In this document: one piece after another, positions 10,790-23,154 of the stretch
Numbering within the stretch: position 1 is the first letter of the stretch
Layout: each line of letters begins with the position of its first letter
Assembly: GCA_946902985.2 (NCBI GenBank)
Contig: OX336389.2
Location: 174,106,704-174,170,703, forward strand
Length of the DNA stretch: 64,000 nucleotides
Source of the DNA: Meconema thalassinum
Lineage: Eukaryota; Arthropoda; Insecta; Orthoptera; Tettigoniidae
Direction of reading: 5' to 3'
The notes under the pieces: generated by a model
The model's database searches: none
What the model was told of the DNA's origin: nothing
What the model saw: the letters and a program-made list of their open reading frames with translations, nothing else
Position numbers and translations under genes: made by a program

Positions 10790-12288
10790 CACTGGTCAAA
10801 ACAATTAGGGGATCAGTTGAGATATCTAGGTTCTGACGTATTGTCATCGGCAGAATGACCTAAAATGGTTCGACGTCTTTCTGTCGATTCTACGGAGTGG
10901 AGAAAACAACATTACGGCAACCGAGATAGTGGTAATAACAGAAAGTTGCTGCAGAGGGGGTTGGTATGGACGTGTGTTTACTCTACCAAATGAATGGCAC
11001 AAGCAGTTGCTTTCAGATGGTGTAGTGAGCAGGTAGTGCAATGCAACAACAACGTGACTTACCCGAAGGTATGGCATGGAGAGCCATAGGAAGGTTGGAA
11101 GCGGGACTGACTCAGAAGAAGGTGGTTGCAACTATTGGAGTGTCCCAAAGTGTAATTTCCAGGACCTGCACGCGATTTCAGACAACAGGAACCGTTAAAA
11201 GAAGGCCAGGCCACGGTCGTCCACGGGTATCATCAGCAAGAGATGACCGTTATCTCCGGTTAACGGCCCGTCGAGACAGGAAGCTGAATGCAACTCAGCT
11301 GCAACGCACCCTCTAGGCGGCAACAGAACGTGCAATATCAACACAAACAGTCCGAAATCGCCTTCGGGAAAGTGGCCTTTACGCACAGAGGCCTATGGTG
11401 TGTGTCCCATTAAAACCACACCACCGTTTAGCCCGCAGAAACTGGGCGGAGGAACATCAGGATTGGCGTCGTAACGAATGGCGCCGGGTTCTGTTCACAG
11501 ATTAGTCAAGATTTTGTGTTCGGCCGGACAATCGTCGGTCCCTCAACTGGAGAAAATGTGGAACTTGGAACAATCCCGTGTGTGTTCAGGAAACAGCACC
11601 ATATCATGGTGGTGGACGAATGGTGTGGGCAGGAGTCAGTATTGGCGGCCGTACGGAGCTCTATGTCGTTCAGAACGGCGCTTTGACTGCTCAGAGGTAT
11701 CGAGACGAGATCCTTCGACCATTTGTTGTGCCCTTCGCTGGTGCCATAGGCGATGGGTTCATTCTGGTGGACGATAACGCACGTCCCCGCAGAGCTGCAC
11801 TGGTGGACAACATGGTTGACGATGAGGGCATTGAAAGAATGGAGTGGTGAGCTTGTTCACTGGACTTGAACCCGATTGAGCATGTCTGGGATGCACTTGG
11901 CAGACGCATTGCAGCCAGACCAGCACCTCCCACAACGGTTGCGGAGCTGGATATTGCACTCATGGAAGAATGGCCAAATATCCCTCAAGAGCTGATTGAT
12001 AACCTCATACTATCCATGCCACGCAGGTGTGCAACTGTCCTGGCCGTCCGAGGTGATCACACACCATATTAGAGGGCAACGAGAATGAGTTTTTCACTAT
12101 TATGGCAGCTACATGTTGCCTCGCTCTAAGTAAACGCCATGTAAACCTCCAGTAAAGAGTTGAGACAGCAAAATATCGTACTGTAGCACACACAAATTAC
12201 AATTGTAACCGAACTCTGAATAAAAGACGTTACCATATGTATCTTGTGTATGATATCTCACCCGATCCCCTAATTGTTTTGACCAGTG
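10790..12288 (+). mobile_element. Tc1-type DNA transposon nested in BEL/Pao
   Basis: Inverted repeats of 25 bp, beginning cactggtcaaaacaattagg, face each other at both ends. A TA dinucleotide flanks each end (10788-10789 and 12289-12290), the standard Tc1/mariner target duplication. If the element and one TA are removed, the BEL/Pao reading frame runs on across the joint. This shows that BEL/Pao was there first. Total length is 1,499 bp. Confidence 0.95.
11041..12072 (+). pseudogene. Tc1-like transposase
   Basis: A single frame from an ATG at 11041 to a TAG at 12070-12072 (343 codons) encodes a Tc1-like DDE transposase, interrupted only by stop codons. In-frame stops lie near 11314, at 11503-11505 (where the family has the Glu of a TDESRF-type motif) and near 11848. 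Visible parts: an N-terminal helix-turn-helix (GLTQKKVVATIGVSQSVISR), an RRPGHGRP linker, a second Asp in ILVDDNARPR, and the C-terminal LNPIEHVWDALGRRI with the family's catalytic Glu. Stops may reflect inactivation by CpG/TpG-type point mutations; there is little indel damage. Confidence 0.9.
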
Positions 12289-12351
12289 TAGTATTGTACC
12301 CTGTAATTACTTGTTGCCCTAAGACTTCAAAATTGCAGGCATAAGGCTTTC

Positions 12352-13905
12352 CTAACTCTCTATGTAGATCCTATAGCACATATGCTGGCTCTCTTCTGTG
12401 ACTACCCCACCAAATAGTGAATGGCGTAGCATTTCTGTGCGATGACTAGTGTAACCTAACTTCTGTGCAACTGCTTCAAGCATATAAGATCTCTGACTGC
12501 CAGTATCCAGTAGAGCCCTTACCTCCATTGCAGAGGATTCTCCAATGACCTTCACCTTTAATGTTTGCAAAATAACACCTTGCATACCACTATGCTCTTC
12601 ATTTGAAATCAAAGAATGAGACTGAAGTTTCTCATTGGTAGCTTCAGTGGAATGTGTTGGGCCTAGACATATTAGGCTGTTGTGTTTTTTGCTACAGGAA
12701 TCACATTTTAACTGACTTCTGCACATCTTTGAAACATGTCCTTTCTTCAGACAGAGAAAGCATGCTCTCTTATTCTTCACAATTGAGACTCTCTCCTTTA
12801 AAGCCATCTGCTTTGCCACGGAGCAGTTTGAACTAGCATGGGACCTATCACAAAATATACAGTTTAGTTTAAGATTACAATCCACAAGTGCAGCTGCGGT
12901 AGGTGGCGATTCACTGCAAATGTCAATTTTCTTCGTACCTTTTGACTTGTCAGGATTCACATTGATGTTACCTTTACTTGGGATGGCCAGTTTGATCCTT
13001 TCCTCACTCTCTACTTCATTTTCCAGGAATTTCATCAAACCTTTAAGACGTTCACTAGGTTCACATTCCTTCCCACCGCCACTCCTCTGCCAGGCACGTA
13101 ACACATCTATAGACAAGCATGATTCAATCATAGGAAATAACATTGCTGCATATTTCTCGGAAGTTACACCTAGGCTCTCCAAAGCACCAAGTTGAGTTTC
13201 AAGTCTGTCATATAATGATGAAATGTCAAGACTACTACATGAATTCATCATTGTCAATAGTTCTCTAGTGTAGACTTCCACCAACAAAGAATCTTTGCCA
13301 AAACGTGATTTAAGTTTCTGTATTGCTTTAGGGTAATTTCCACTTGTGGCTGGAAAACTGTCAACGATGTCGCGAGCTTTGGAGTTGGGCAATGTTGCTT
13401 GGATAAGATATTCGTATTTATCGGCATTATCTAACTCTTCATCTTCATCAATCTTCTGAAATTGATTCCAGAAACCTAACCATTCTCGTAGATTTCCACC
13501 AAATTTTCGGAATTCGATCTTAGGAAGGCGATATTTACTTTTTAGGTTATGAGTGTTACTGGTGCTTACTGTTGACTGGACTTTGTCTTCACGTTTTCTC
13601 TCCATTGCAAGAGCATCGGAAACAGCCGCTGCTAACATATGAAACTTGCGTTTATAGTCATCTACTCTGTCTACTTCTGTGATCAGGTCTTCTTCTGACA
13701 CCGCATCTTCCATGAGGTGTTGGAAGATCTCCTGGTCCAGATTACTTATGAGGTTAGCCTTTTCTTCCACTAAGGCGTAATCTCCTCGGATAGCGACTAT
13801 GTCCTTTATTTCTTTCTCCAACAAAACTTGAAGTGAAGCTACAATTTTCGTGAACGATGCACGGTATACACCACGTTTTCTTATCAAACTTCGAATATCG
13901 CTCAT
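12352..13905 (-). CDS. BEL/Pao gag-protease region
   Basis: A 517-codon open frame starts with ATG at 13905, about 30 bp inside the 5' LTR, after the primer-binding-like site. The N-terminal half carries the gag-like domain of this superfamily (YRLPKIEFRKFGGNLREWLG and later ELLTMMNSCSS). Around residues 345-415 are zinc-knuckle cysteines (CIFCDRSHASSNC, CFLCLKKGHVSKMC, CDSCSKKHNSLIC). The protease motif DTGSQRS starts at residue 467. Gag packages the element RNA and the protease cuts the polyprotein. A frameshift near 12358 ends the ORF early; past it the ELGKPYACNFEVLGQQVITG stretch continues towards the Tc1 insertion. Confidence 0.9.
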   Translation of the reverse strand: MSDIRSLIRKRGVYRASFTKIVASLQVLLEKEIKDIVAIRGDYALVEEKANLISNLDQEIFQHLMEDAVSEEDLITEVDRVDDYKRKFHMLAAAVSDALAMERKREDKVQSTVSTSNTHNLKSKYRLPKIEFRKFGGNLREWLGFWNQFQKIDEDEELDNADKYEYLIQATLPNSKARDIVDSFPATSGNYPKAIQKLKSRFGKDSLLVEVYTRELLTMMNSCSSLDISSLYDRLETQLGALESLGVTSEKYAAMLFPMIESCLSIDVLRAWQRSGGGKECEPSERLKGLMKFLENEVESEERIKLAIPSKGNINVNPDKSKGTKKIDICSESPPTAAALVDCNLKLNCIFCDRSHASSNCSVAKQMALKERVSIVKNKRACFLCLKKGHVSKMCRSQLKCDSCSKKHNSLICLGPTHSTEATNEKLQSHSLISNEEHSGMQGVILQTLKVKVIGESSAMEVRALLDTGSQRSYMLEAVAQKLGYTSHRTEMLRHSLFGGVVTEESQHMCYRIYIES

Positions 13906-13937
13906 TTTCCTTTCTATGTCCTGTCACGGTCGCCAGA

Positions 13938-14112
13938 TGTTACGAACAGAAACGTCACTTCGTACTTATTTGGGAAAATGAAAGATATTTATTTACAAGA
14001 AAATACACACACATTACAAGTAACACTCAAAAGACTCCATCTTGGATGCACTGTTCCTTGTCCTTCTTTTCTCACAAAAAACAAAAATAACTGTTGCCAA
14101 CTGTCTGTCACA
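13938..14112 (-). repeat. 5' LTR of BEL/Pao element
   Basis: 175 bp, TG...CA bounded, near-identical to 7567-7741. In the element's orientation it precedes gag and would hold the promoter. Confidence 0.93.
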
Positions 14113-14117
14113 ATTTC

Positions 14118-14600
14118 AATTGAGTCTAGGACTAGTGGGGTATTTTCTGTACTTAACACCTTTGTAGTTCTGAGAGATCAAGACAATTAATTCCCTCTAC
14201 CCACACAGAAACTCCTCTTTCTCTATTCTTCTCCTATTCTATTTTGACATTTTATAACATTCTACCAGGTAACTTCAATAAAAACACAACTCATTCAAAA
14301 AGCCATAAGAAGAATCTGGGCTTACTGTACTCAAATACAGAACACTCCAAATAAGAAGTGATAAGCTTTTTACTTATTTAAGCAGATTCCTTATACAGTG
14401 TTTAATACCCCAAGTAGCAGCATTAAAAAAGAACCAAGTAGTTCTGTGACAATCTAAATAGCCAATTTTCTTAAAATTTAATAATCGATCCCTATTCCTC
14501 TAATTGACATAGACCTATTTAGAATATTAAATTTAGGGGCAGATGACCTCGTAGTTCCACCCCTTAAAACAACAATAACTAACTAACCAAGAATATTAAA
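14118..14600. other. NUAK intron with retroposon-tail remnant
   Basis: Mostly AT-rich sequence with no gene. At about 14530-14585 a ggggcagatgacctcgtag block followed by ccccttaaaacaacaataac is the inverted form of the tail seen at 52.43, 53.44 and 56.75 kb, so a 3' end of that retroposon family lies here. Confidence 0.45.
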
Positions 14601-14699
14601 TTTATATATGGAATTATGCTGATAAGCACTGGCATTATAAAATTTGCTCAAAATATACTGAAATATTGTTGCCTAATAGAGCAGTACAGTATATTTAAA

Positions 14700-17600
14700 A
14701 TTGTTTCCTTGCATGGATTCTGAGATAATGAGAGTCTACAGCTAAAATGCCCAGGGGAGAGTTAATAGGTAGTCTGTAGGACTGCTATCTATGAATATGA
14801 ACACAATTATCTCTTATGGCAAACACTGTACATACAAAATTTGACAGAAATCAACTGAATGTTTTGGAGTTACATGCAGTTAAACATGGAACTTATAAAC
14901 ATACGTAGAAGTATTTTTGTAACAATGATATACCTACCCGATAGGTATACACACACATATTGCTCAAAATCCATATGCAATGTTAAGATATTATAGTGCA
15001 TAGAGTTTCAAATTGTTTTATACCAATGGATTCTAACAAAATTGAGTCTTAGCCGCAAATGTTCTCAGAATGTTACTAGGCAGTTTGTAGTCCTGTGGAC
15101 TCTGTAAATAGGCAAACTTATGTTGGTTAAGGCATACACTGCATGTGCAAAGTTATGTATAAATCCATAAATTAGTAGGCAGTTGCATACAATTGAACAT
15201 TATATGCATACATAGAATTATGTTGGTAGCACTAACTTTGGCGATTTATTCTAAATATGTCTAAAACATCTGTGCTAAGTTTGAAGTTTTCTACGTACAC
15301 ATTTTCCAAGATATTGACTCGAGGGTTCAAAGATCTTGAGCTGGTAGGCTAGGTGACACATAACTAGCACAGTTATATTTCCTAAAGCACAGGTTGCATA
15401 TGAAACCCATTGGTTAGTATGGAAGTTGCATGCCGTTAAAAATAGAAATTAACAGCATGCATAGAATCATGTTGGCAATACTATTATGCAAGGGTTACTT
15501 AAAATTAATCTGAAATTGTATGTTCTGTATGATGCATGCAAAATTTAGAAATGTCAGCCTGCATACTTTCTGATATACTGAGAACTTGAACTTTTTTCAG
15601 CTTATGCAAATTATTTGGGGTCGCTGGAGCCAACCTGGCTCATTTTGGTTTTGGCTGAGACTAGGGTTCAAAATTATAGATGGCAGGATTTTTCAGTCCT
15701 GGCAAATCTGAATGCATGCCTAGTTCCATCTTGTAAGTTACACAATGCAATACAAAATTTGGCTGAAGTCCAATAGATGGAATGGACGTTACATGCCGTT
15801 AAACACTGATCCTATCAGCATGTGTAGAATCATATTGGCAACACTGTCATGTATTGGATTTTCAAAATTAATTTGAAATATTATGATCTAAGTTACATAT
15901 GTTCCAATTTAGGAAGAAATCCATTTGTTAGTATGGAAGTTACAAACATGCAGTTAAATACTGAACTTATTTGGATGCATAGAATAATGTTGGCAGCTCT
16001 GTTATGTATGGGTTACACAAAATTAATCTACAATTTTATGATCTATATGTATGTGCCAATTTTGAAAGAAGACCATTTGTTAGTATGGAAGTTACATAAA
16101 GTTAAACATTGAACTTATTAAAATGCATAGAATCATGTTGGAAAATGAATCTGCAATTTTATGCTCTACAGACGTCTGCCACGTTTAGAACTGTTGGCAT
16201 GCACACTTTGATATATTGAGACTAGGGTTCAAAATTATAGAAAGGATTTATCTACAGTTGGTAGCCCTGGTGACTCTAAGAAAAATAATAATGTTATTTG
16301 TTTTACATCCCTTTTAACTACTGCGGCTTTTAGAGACGCCGGGTGCTGGAATTTTGCCCCGAAGGGGATTATTAACGTGCCAATAAATCTACTGACACGG
16401 CTCCCTTGACTTTTCCGTGTGCTTTGATATATTGGTTTTCAGTGCAAACCATATGTGTTGGGTACCCAAACCGCGCGAACAGAAAGACTCAAAACAAACC
16501 CCATTCTTCCTTTCCCATTTCCTAACATTTAAATTTAAATAAATAACCTTTGTATATTTTTTTTCTCTTCTTGTAAACTTGAGGTTTCACCGAAGTGACC
16601 TCCGCCCCTTTGTAATAATTTATCATTAATTCAAGTCTGTATAAATACTCAGGTGGTATATGTAGTCACCTCTTAAACTAAACTTATAAGTGTTAAAACC
16701 CTTTTTTTTCTTTTTTTTCTTTTTTTTCATTCGTTTTACTTGGGATCTCTTGCTTAATGCTGCTTTGCCCAACTTTCAAAGAGCAATCAAAATTCTTGTA
16801 TTTTATGCTCTTTTCAATCTTTGCTAAGCTTTTTTAAGAACTCTTTGTGCATTTTATTACGTTCTAAATCTAGGCTATTTATGCTTCTAATCTGCCTACT
16901 TAAAGGGCATCTTAACTACAACAAATGAGTTGTGAATGTGCAGTTACTGCCAACACTTTGTGTACATTTCTTGCCTCATTGGCGTGGTAACTTGAAGTGG
17001 TCAAGGGAGCCTCCTGCCTCTTTGTATTTCATGTTCAATCTTTCTCTTGCTTCGAGGTCCATCCTCGGTGGGTAGCCAAGCTATTCTTTACTGGTTTCAT
17101 TTTTTGCAGCATTTCGAATGCTTTTTCAAATATTTCCCCGTAGCTTTGTTAACTTAATTATTCAAGCCACTTGCTTGAACTTTCGCCAGTGACCTGAATC
17201 TCCCTATACCCTATACAGTACTCTATTTCGTGTTATAAAGTACCCTATTTCATGTTCGGAAGGGATAGTGCACTTGGTGACTGCTTGCCGGTTTATTAAT
17301 CAACAACCTTTATATGCATTTTTGCATAAAGTTGTATTTGCAAATAGTTTATATACACTCTTGGTTGCTTTATGCGCAAGCAAGACTGTGCTCCTCTTGT
17401 TAGTTTTATTAATCATGCTTTCAGCATTCTTTTTGCTATAGTTAACCTATTTTTTGCAACATATCATATTCATAATTAAAGTTTAACTTCTTTTATTGCT
17501 AAGGCTAGTGTTTGTGTTCCCATCTTGGGTTCTTTAGCCTTGTTCTACCGTAACTTTTCACACTTCTATCAGCATTTTGCCGTTGTTCCAATAATAGTTT

Positions 17601-18060
17601 TTGCTTGTTATTTTATGAATAAAATATTTTCTTGGATTTGCTACCCTGTTGCCTAATCTTGCTTTCATTCCTAAGCCTTTTTCCTTTTCTTAAGTCATCT
17701 TCCCTCAGGTAGTGGTTAAGCCTTGTCTTGACACTCCAGCTGTCATGTACGGGTTACTCAATATTAATTTGAAATATTATGATCCCATAAAATCATGCTG
17801 GCAGCACTGTTGTTTATAGGCTCCTGAAAATTAATCTGAAATTAAATTTCAATTGTGTCTTTTCAGCAGTTGGTAGCACTGACATTTACAAACATAGCCC
17901 TGAGATATCCTGGCATATATCTACATTCATACCAAATATGGTTTCAATAGCTGTAGCCGTTTAGGAGTTGACAGGGGACAAACACACACACACCTGCCCC
18001 AGATTGTTATCGTGGGTTTACTTTCTCATTTCTTTTTTTTTTAATTATTATTTTTTTATT
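14700..18060. repeat. Modular interspersed repeat, type B
   Basis: Successive degenerate modules, roughly 150-350 bp each, repeat the same phrases. Examples: aatcatgttggcagcactg (near 15210, 15470, 15830, 15990, 16135 and 17790), agtatggaagttacatgcag, and aattaatctgaaattntatg. The right end is a ggagttgacaggggacaaac block with (AC)n at 17965-17995. Related copies lie at 37540-37800 and 48850-50150. It is interrupted at 16284-17745 by unrelated sequence. No protein is encoded. Confidence 0.6.
16284..17745. other. Unidentified insert within the type B repeat
   Basis: A 1.4-kb block splits the modular repeat. Its left 115 bp (ttttacatccc...gagacgccgggtgctgg) resembles a motif I remember from repeats of other orthopteroid insects. 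The rest is T-rich and non-coding, with a (T)7C-type tract at 16703-16730. No inverted repeats or target duplication were found by eye. Confidence 0.4.
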
Positions 18061-18248
18061 TTTTTGGAGGAGGAGGAGGAATATTTTTCCTGAAACATCA
18101 CAGCAAAACTGATAGCTTCTAAATTAAATCAAGGATACAATAACAATAACAGGGGCAAATCTGTACTGGCACATTAACAAACACATCAAAATTCTTAAAA
18201 ATATGATGAGAATTATGTTAAACCCAGTAATGAAATAAAATATCTTAC

Positions 18249-18370
18249 GTGAAGGTTTCTTTGGTTCAAAGTAATCCCCCTGAGATATCTGTTTTACAAG
18301 CCTCTTGAAGTTAGACCCATCAAACGGCATGGCTCCATACACAAGGGTGTATAGCAATACACCTAGGGAC
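18249..18370 (-). CDS. NUAK: NUAK-family kinase, subdomain IX-X exon
   Basis: A 122-bp exon with acceptor gattcag before 18370 and donor gtaagat after 18249. Its first base completes the Trp codon begun in the 28.8-kb exon, giving [20 protein letters not shown] (kinase subdomain IX). The sequence [19 protein letters not shown] follows. The MPFDG and G(D/E)Y-EP segments match the AMPK-related kinases and, with the HWWVN exon downstream, the NUAK branch. One base carries over to the next exon. The exon sits alone between introns of about 10.4 and 11.5 kb. Confidence 0.93.
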
Positions 18371-20600
18371 CTGAATCAAAATTATAGAAAAACAAAATTA
18401 ACAACATAATAAAAATGAGAGATTTTAAGGAATATATACAGAAGTATTTAAAGTTTCCAGAAATATTTTGTTTCAATTCTTTGGCTATGAAAATATACTG
18501 TGTTGCCATTTATGACTGGAATCACATTCATTATACAAGCATAATGTAGCCATGATTTTCACCAGTGAGTGATGTAATGGTTAACCCTCTTACTCTCCCC
18601 ATGCCTGGTGTGAAAACAAAAATCGGAGTATATAACAAACATTTTACACCAGTAAATTGTAAAATACTGAATAACATAGATTATATGAAATTAAGATTAA
18701 AAATTTTAAAATACTACAAACCAAATTTAAGAACACTAACATTTGCTACAACCTCCTCTTTAGTAGGTAGCATGGATCACAGTAACGTACACTACCTGCT
18801 GGAAGAAACATTTGTCATACAGTATCATGTAGGCGCTGTTGCTTTATGTACACCATATTCGAGGAAAAACAATGCTACAAGGTAAAACATACAAACTGGA
18901 GGTAGCCTACATTTATAACATGGCATCCAGCCAGAGCAAAAAGTTAAAATCTTATTAATACACGACAATTTTAATTTTCATCAGTTAATTTGCCGTATCT
19001 TCCTCATTTTTCAAAATAAAACCATATCTCATATCAAATTCGTATAGACCATAGTTCCATCCTGCGTTTCCGGCAACTCATTGCATTTGACAATTAAATT
19101 ATAAAAATATGTCAATATTAAGTGAAAATAGTACATTATGCAACGAGCCTATAATGGCAATAATTAAGACACTAGTAAGTTTATGTTTATTTTATAATTT
19201 CCATACGAGTGTCTTAATTACCATTATAGGCGAGTTGCATACGACTGTTTATGTTCGACGATAATTATAACTTTATTATATGTTTTAACATCAATATTCA
19301 TAAATATCTGTGGGAATCGGTAACTTCAGTTAGTGGGTGGTTTGCTGACTGAACAGAGCGCATGCGTGGGTCAAAGAATTGCGAAGGCAGAGACCATTTA
19401 CTTTGCTTGGCAATGCTATTGTTTACAGCCTGCATGATGTCTAGTGCCGATCATAACTAACAATCACTAATATTGTCACAGAAGTTGTTTGAAAGCAATG
19501 CACTGTGTAGAAATTGGAGTTTGGGATATAAAGGTACAGTGCTATTTCTTGTCTCATATTCGCCAGTTTATTTACGCGAACATATGGGACGGTGCACTTT
19601 CCATGTAGGTAATTTATGTAGAAGGATGCTGTGTTGCTAACTTCTGGACGTATAATCATAAATTTCTTGCATATGTCATAGTATTTTCTTGTTACCGTAA
19701 AGGTTCGTGCTGATTTTGTCTTTGTGTTTGGGACTGTAACTACAATGGTTGATCCGATATCCAATTTGAACTTTCAAATCATTTAATTCATGTCCGACAT
19801 GTTGGAATTTGAGCGCATGAGCGAAGCTATCCTTACCTAATTGGTCAATGAATAAGCTCCGATTGGCTGGAGAAACTGTTTCATAATGAAGAACAGTACT
19901 ATAATGACCCTCATTATGATCCAGTTTTCTGACATATAATATTTACATTTCGACATGGTCGAACATAAAGGTTTTAATGCTTTTAATACAAATGGAACTG
20001 TGTCAAGTTTGCAACGATTCTATAAATATTGCAACAAGATGTTCAGTAAAGAACATATAGCCTACTTTCTCCTAAATGCATGGGTATAGTTATAACTCTT
20101 TGTCCTTTTCAAGGAGTATAATTGAATGTTCGTTTTAGTAGCTTGTTGAAATTAAACGTGCTATACGGATATTAACACCCAAGTGCATGGGGATACAAGA
20201 CCATGAAGCCGCAAAACCCCTAAAGAATCAAGAACATTAGACTTTACCGCAGATCAAGGACAACGAATTTTAATCACTGTATTCGACTGTTGAAATATGT
20301 GGTGTTATAAGTATATATATACAGGAATATTTCCGATTGCAAATGCTATTATATGCTTAAAATTATAATGTGTGAGTAGGAATAAATCAATAAATACCAA
20401 AAAAAGTAAAGAAAAATGAACCTGTTGGGATTTGATCCACAACTATGAGTCTAGGCCGCTAACTCTGCGCCAGACATGCCGTACACTAATATTTAGTTAA
20501 CAACTGATTTAGCAGAACTCTATAATGTTTTGTCTTGCAATCAACAATTTCATTAGCGTTTTCTGCCGTTTCTATAAAACATTTGATACTAAATATGTAT
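18371..20600. other. NUAK intron, no gene recognised
   Basis: AT-rich. A 106-codon open frame at 18565-18885 (MSDVMVNPLTLPMPGVKTKI...) has no recognisable domain and is probably chance. A short hairpin repeat lies at 19137-19241. Near 20430-20475 is a tRNA-like remnant on the minus strand with a degenerate B box. Confidence 0.4.
19137..19241. repeat. Short near-palindrome
   Basis: Arms of about 35 bp (tatgcaacgagcctataatg... and its inverted partner ending ...gttgcata) surround a 34-bp AT-rich loop. The arms differ at a few positions. It could be a very small MITE, but no target duplication was found. Confidence 0.6.
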
Positions 20601-23150
20601 TACTAGCAGTACGGTAGTGCCTGGCTTCGCCCGGTCGATTTATTTGTATAATGGATGATTATGAATACTACTACTACTACAGAAGTGGCACATGATAATT
20701 AAACTAACAGAAATAAAGATATTAAAAAAAAATACGGTAACTTTTTATGGTAGTGATGGTTGTAGTGGGGGTGACAAGTAGTACGGTACAGTATAATGGA
20801 CGTAACAATCAGGTAATTTTCCCGTAATGATAATAATGAATAGGGAAGCGGCTATTTACTAACAGCACTGACACATGTAATTTAGAAACAAATTTCTAAA
20901 AATGATTAGAAAGAGGAGTAAGTGAAATAAAAGATGCTGCCTAGGGCCTATATCTCATTGGCTGTTTGAAATGTAGAAACCAATAGTGTCGTCTTTTGTC
21001 GCGTAGCGCCGTATTCCTAGTGGTGAAGCAACCACAAGTTATGTCGTATCATTTGCAATAGCTTGGGACAAACGCTTTTGCCAACAGTTTTTGAAAATAA
21101 ACATTTTCTAGTTCGACAGTGCATCGAACCCACACTCTTTAACGTGTAGGATTTTTGTTATATAATCATGTCTGAATAACTGCATTTTTACTGGGACAGT
21201 AAACCCAGCGACCACCTGTTGGCCGTGAAACAAGTCAATGTCACATTTCCTTTTTTTTATCGACCTTGTAAACGCGACTACAGCGCACTCTTTTCTTGAT
21301 AAAATTATGTTGGAAGGCTGTGAGTGGAGTGAACACTAGACATTACTGCATCAAAACCTGTTTACGATATGTGGAGAAGTGAAAGAGTAACTTTATAAAA
21401 TTCGACATTCTGACGACTACCAAACAAGCTATGAAGTGTAACTTTGTAAGATGAGCTGAGCAGGCTATCTTGAGTTCGAAGTGAGGGGTCATTTTAGGAC
21501 TGTAAACAAAAGACCCAGGATTATTAATACAAGTTTTCCCAGACTTTAGATGTCTGATATATGAGCAAATAATTCACCTTTCTATTAGTTCAGAATGCAC
21601 AGCTGTCATTACAGCAGAGTTAAATCTTGTCCACAAGCTTGGATTGTATACATTTAGTCAAACCCATGTTATGTTAAAACGCACCTCAGAGGTAGGATAT
21701 GATTACCCTTAGTTGCCTAGTACAAGTTTTGGTACTATATGAGCTGATAACGTTAACGACTTTTGTCTCGTTATTGCAGCAGATGATCGATGGATCAGTG
21801 GTGTTGATCAGCACACAGAGATGCTATTTGATGTTTGGAATTGATTTTTCTTCCAATGATGAGTTTGATATTGGATGCTTTGTTACACCAATTTTTCACA
21901 CTTTACCAAATTAACATGGTCACTAAACAATACAACGAAACTGATAGAACTGAACTAATCAGATAAATGAGAAAGTAATAATCAAATATCAGGATTTTCT
22001 ATTTAAAAATGAACATAAACAAAGAGCTAGGAAGTCTAATAAAACGTAAATAAACCTATAAACTTAAATGAACCTTGATGACCATTACTTAGACTTGATT
22101 CTTCGACACACTTAAATACAAATATAGCTATTCCTATTGAGAGACGACAATCGGTTAGTTACATGTTTAAACGCGGTAGCTAACCTGATAATGCGACGTT
22201 AGACATGTTTTACTCATGCAGTCGCCGACCTAACTTTTCTCTCTCCACACAAATCATGACCCAACTTCACAAACAGTGAATTTGCGATGTAGGTAGGCAG
22301 GATCAGTGGCGCCCATTGCGCAGTAATTTAAAGTGTTACATGTTACTCATTTGTGTTGTTAACTAGAATAGATTTTCATGCGTTCTGTTAGGTTCAGAAT
22401 GTGCATAGCTTTTGTTTGGAAATAAATTTAGGATGAAACGCTTCTCGTTTACATCATTGTTATTATTAACGTACGATATGTATTAGATTAAATGACTAAC
22501 GTTAAATGTTGGAGATGACACTATCATAGCGTAGCTTTAAACTTATTTTGCTGTAAATGTAACTGAAACCTTGCATTGTAAACAAGTAAATAACTTTCTT
22601 TGCTGTAGAGACATGCTTGTACTATCATTATTATTGAATCTCCGAAGTAATTGTATAGGGAAGAACTACAAGTCATTCTCTTAGATTGCATTCTTTTATT
22701 TTCCATTTTTGCGTAGGACTTCGAAGGCTTAAGTTATTAGGATTTTCGCACAGAGACGAGTTATATTATTATCAACATTGTTTAGCACGGATTAGCCGTT
22801 TCCAACTCTCTGAAGTAGTTAGGGATCTGCCACTTTTTTGAATAAACTGAGTGCGATTTAAATGTAAGCCTTGCCTCTTTATTGTATTTGTTGTGTTTGT
22901 ATTCCTCTGGACTGATAGTTTCACCTCTTATTACACCCGACACCCCCGAGTACAGATTCTTGAGTGCTTTCCCAGTCCAAGAATGCATTCCTTCCCGTCC
23001 TATATGTCTTCCTGGGAGATGGGGGTTTCGGAAGGGTCATTTAAGGTCTATGGCTCCCTGAAATTCTCGTCAAACGGGCACAATATGTCGGCCATCGAGT
23101 TATGTACTATTAGATGACGATTATTGTGTACGTTCATTACTCAAACATTG
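20601..23150. other. NUAK intron, no gene recognised
   Basis: A phrase agtgcctggcttcgcccgg at about 20620 resembles the edge of a common insect interspersed repeat. Open frames at 21699-21914 and 22851-23117 show nothing familiar. Confidence 0.35.
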
Positions 23151-23154
23151 ATTT

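Larger units (their letters stand above)
7567..14112 (-). mobile_element. BEL/Pao LTR retrotransposon (whole element)
   Basis: The element lies on the minus strand between two 175-bp LTRs and is flanked by an exact 5-bp target duplication, atttc (7562-7566 and 14113-14117), usual for BEL/Pao. It holds gag with zinc knuckles, aspartic protease, RT, RNase H and a partial integrase, in that order. A primer-binding-like tggcgaccgtgacagga lies just inside the 5' LTR (13936-13920). A purine stretch ggtgggaggat precedes the 3' LTR. A Tc1-type element (10790-12288) is inserted into pol. Several frameshifts and an integrase deletion make it non-autonomous. The LTRs differ at only about two positions, so the insertion is fairly recent. 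Confidence 0.93.

Noticed and set aside
18124..18248. Kinase ORF extending past the donor at 18249
   Set aside because: The codons after KKPS turn hydrophobic and random and lie past a gtaag donor: intron read-through.
18565..18885. 106-codon ORF
   Set aside because: No known domain, no splice context and AT-rich codons; kept only as a note in the intron entry.
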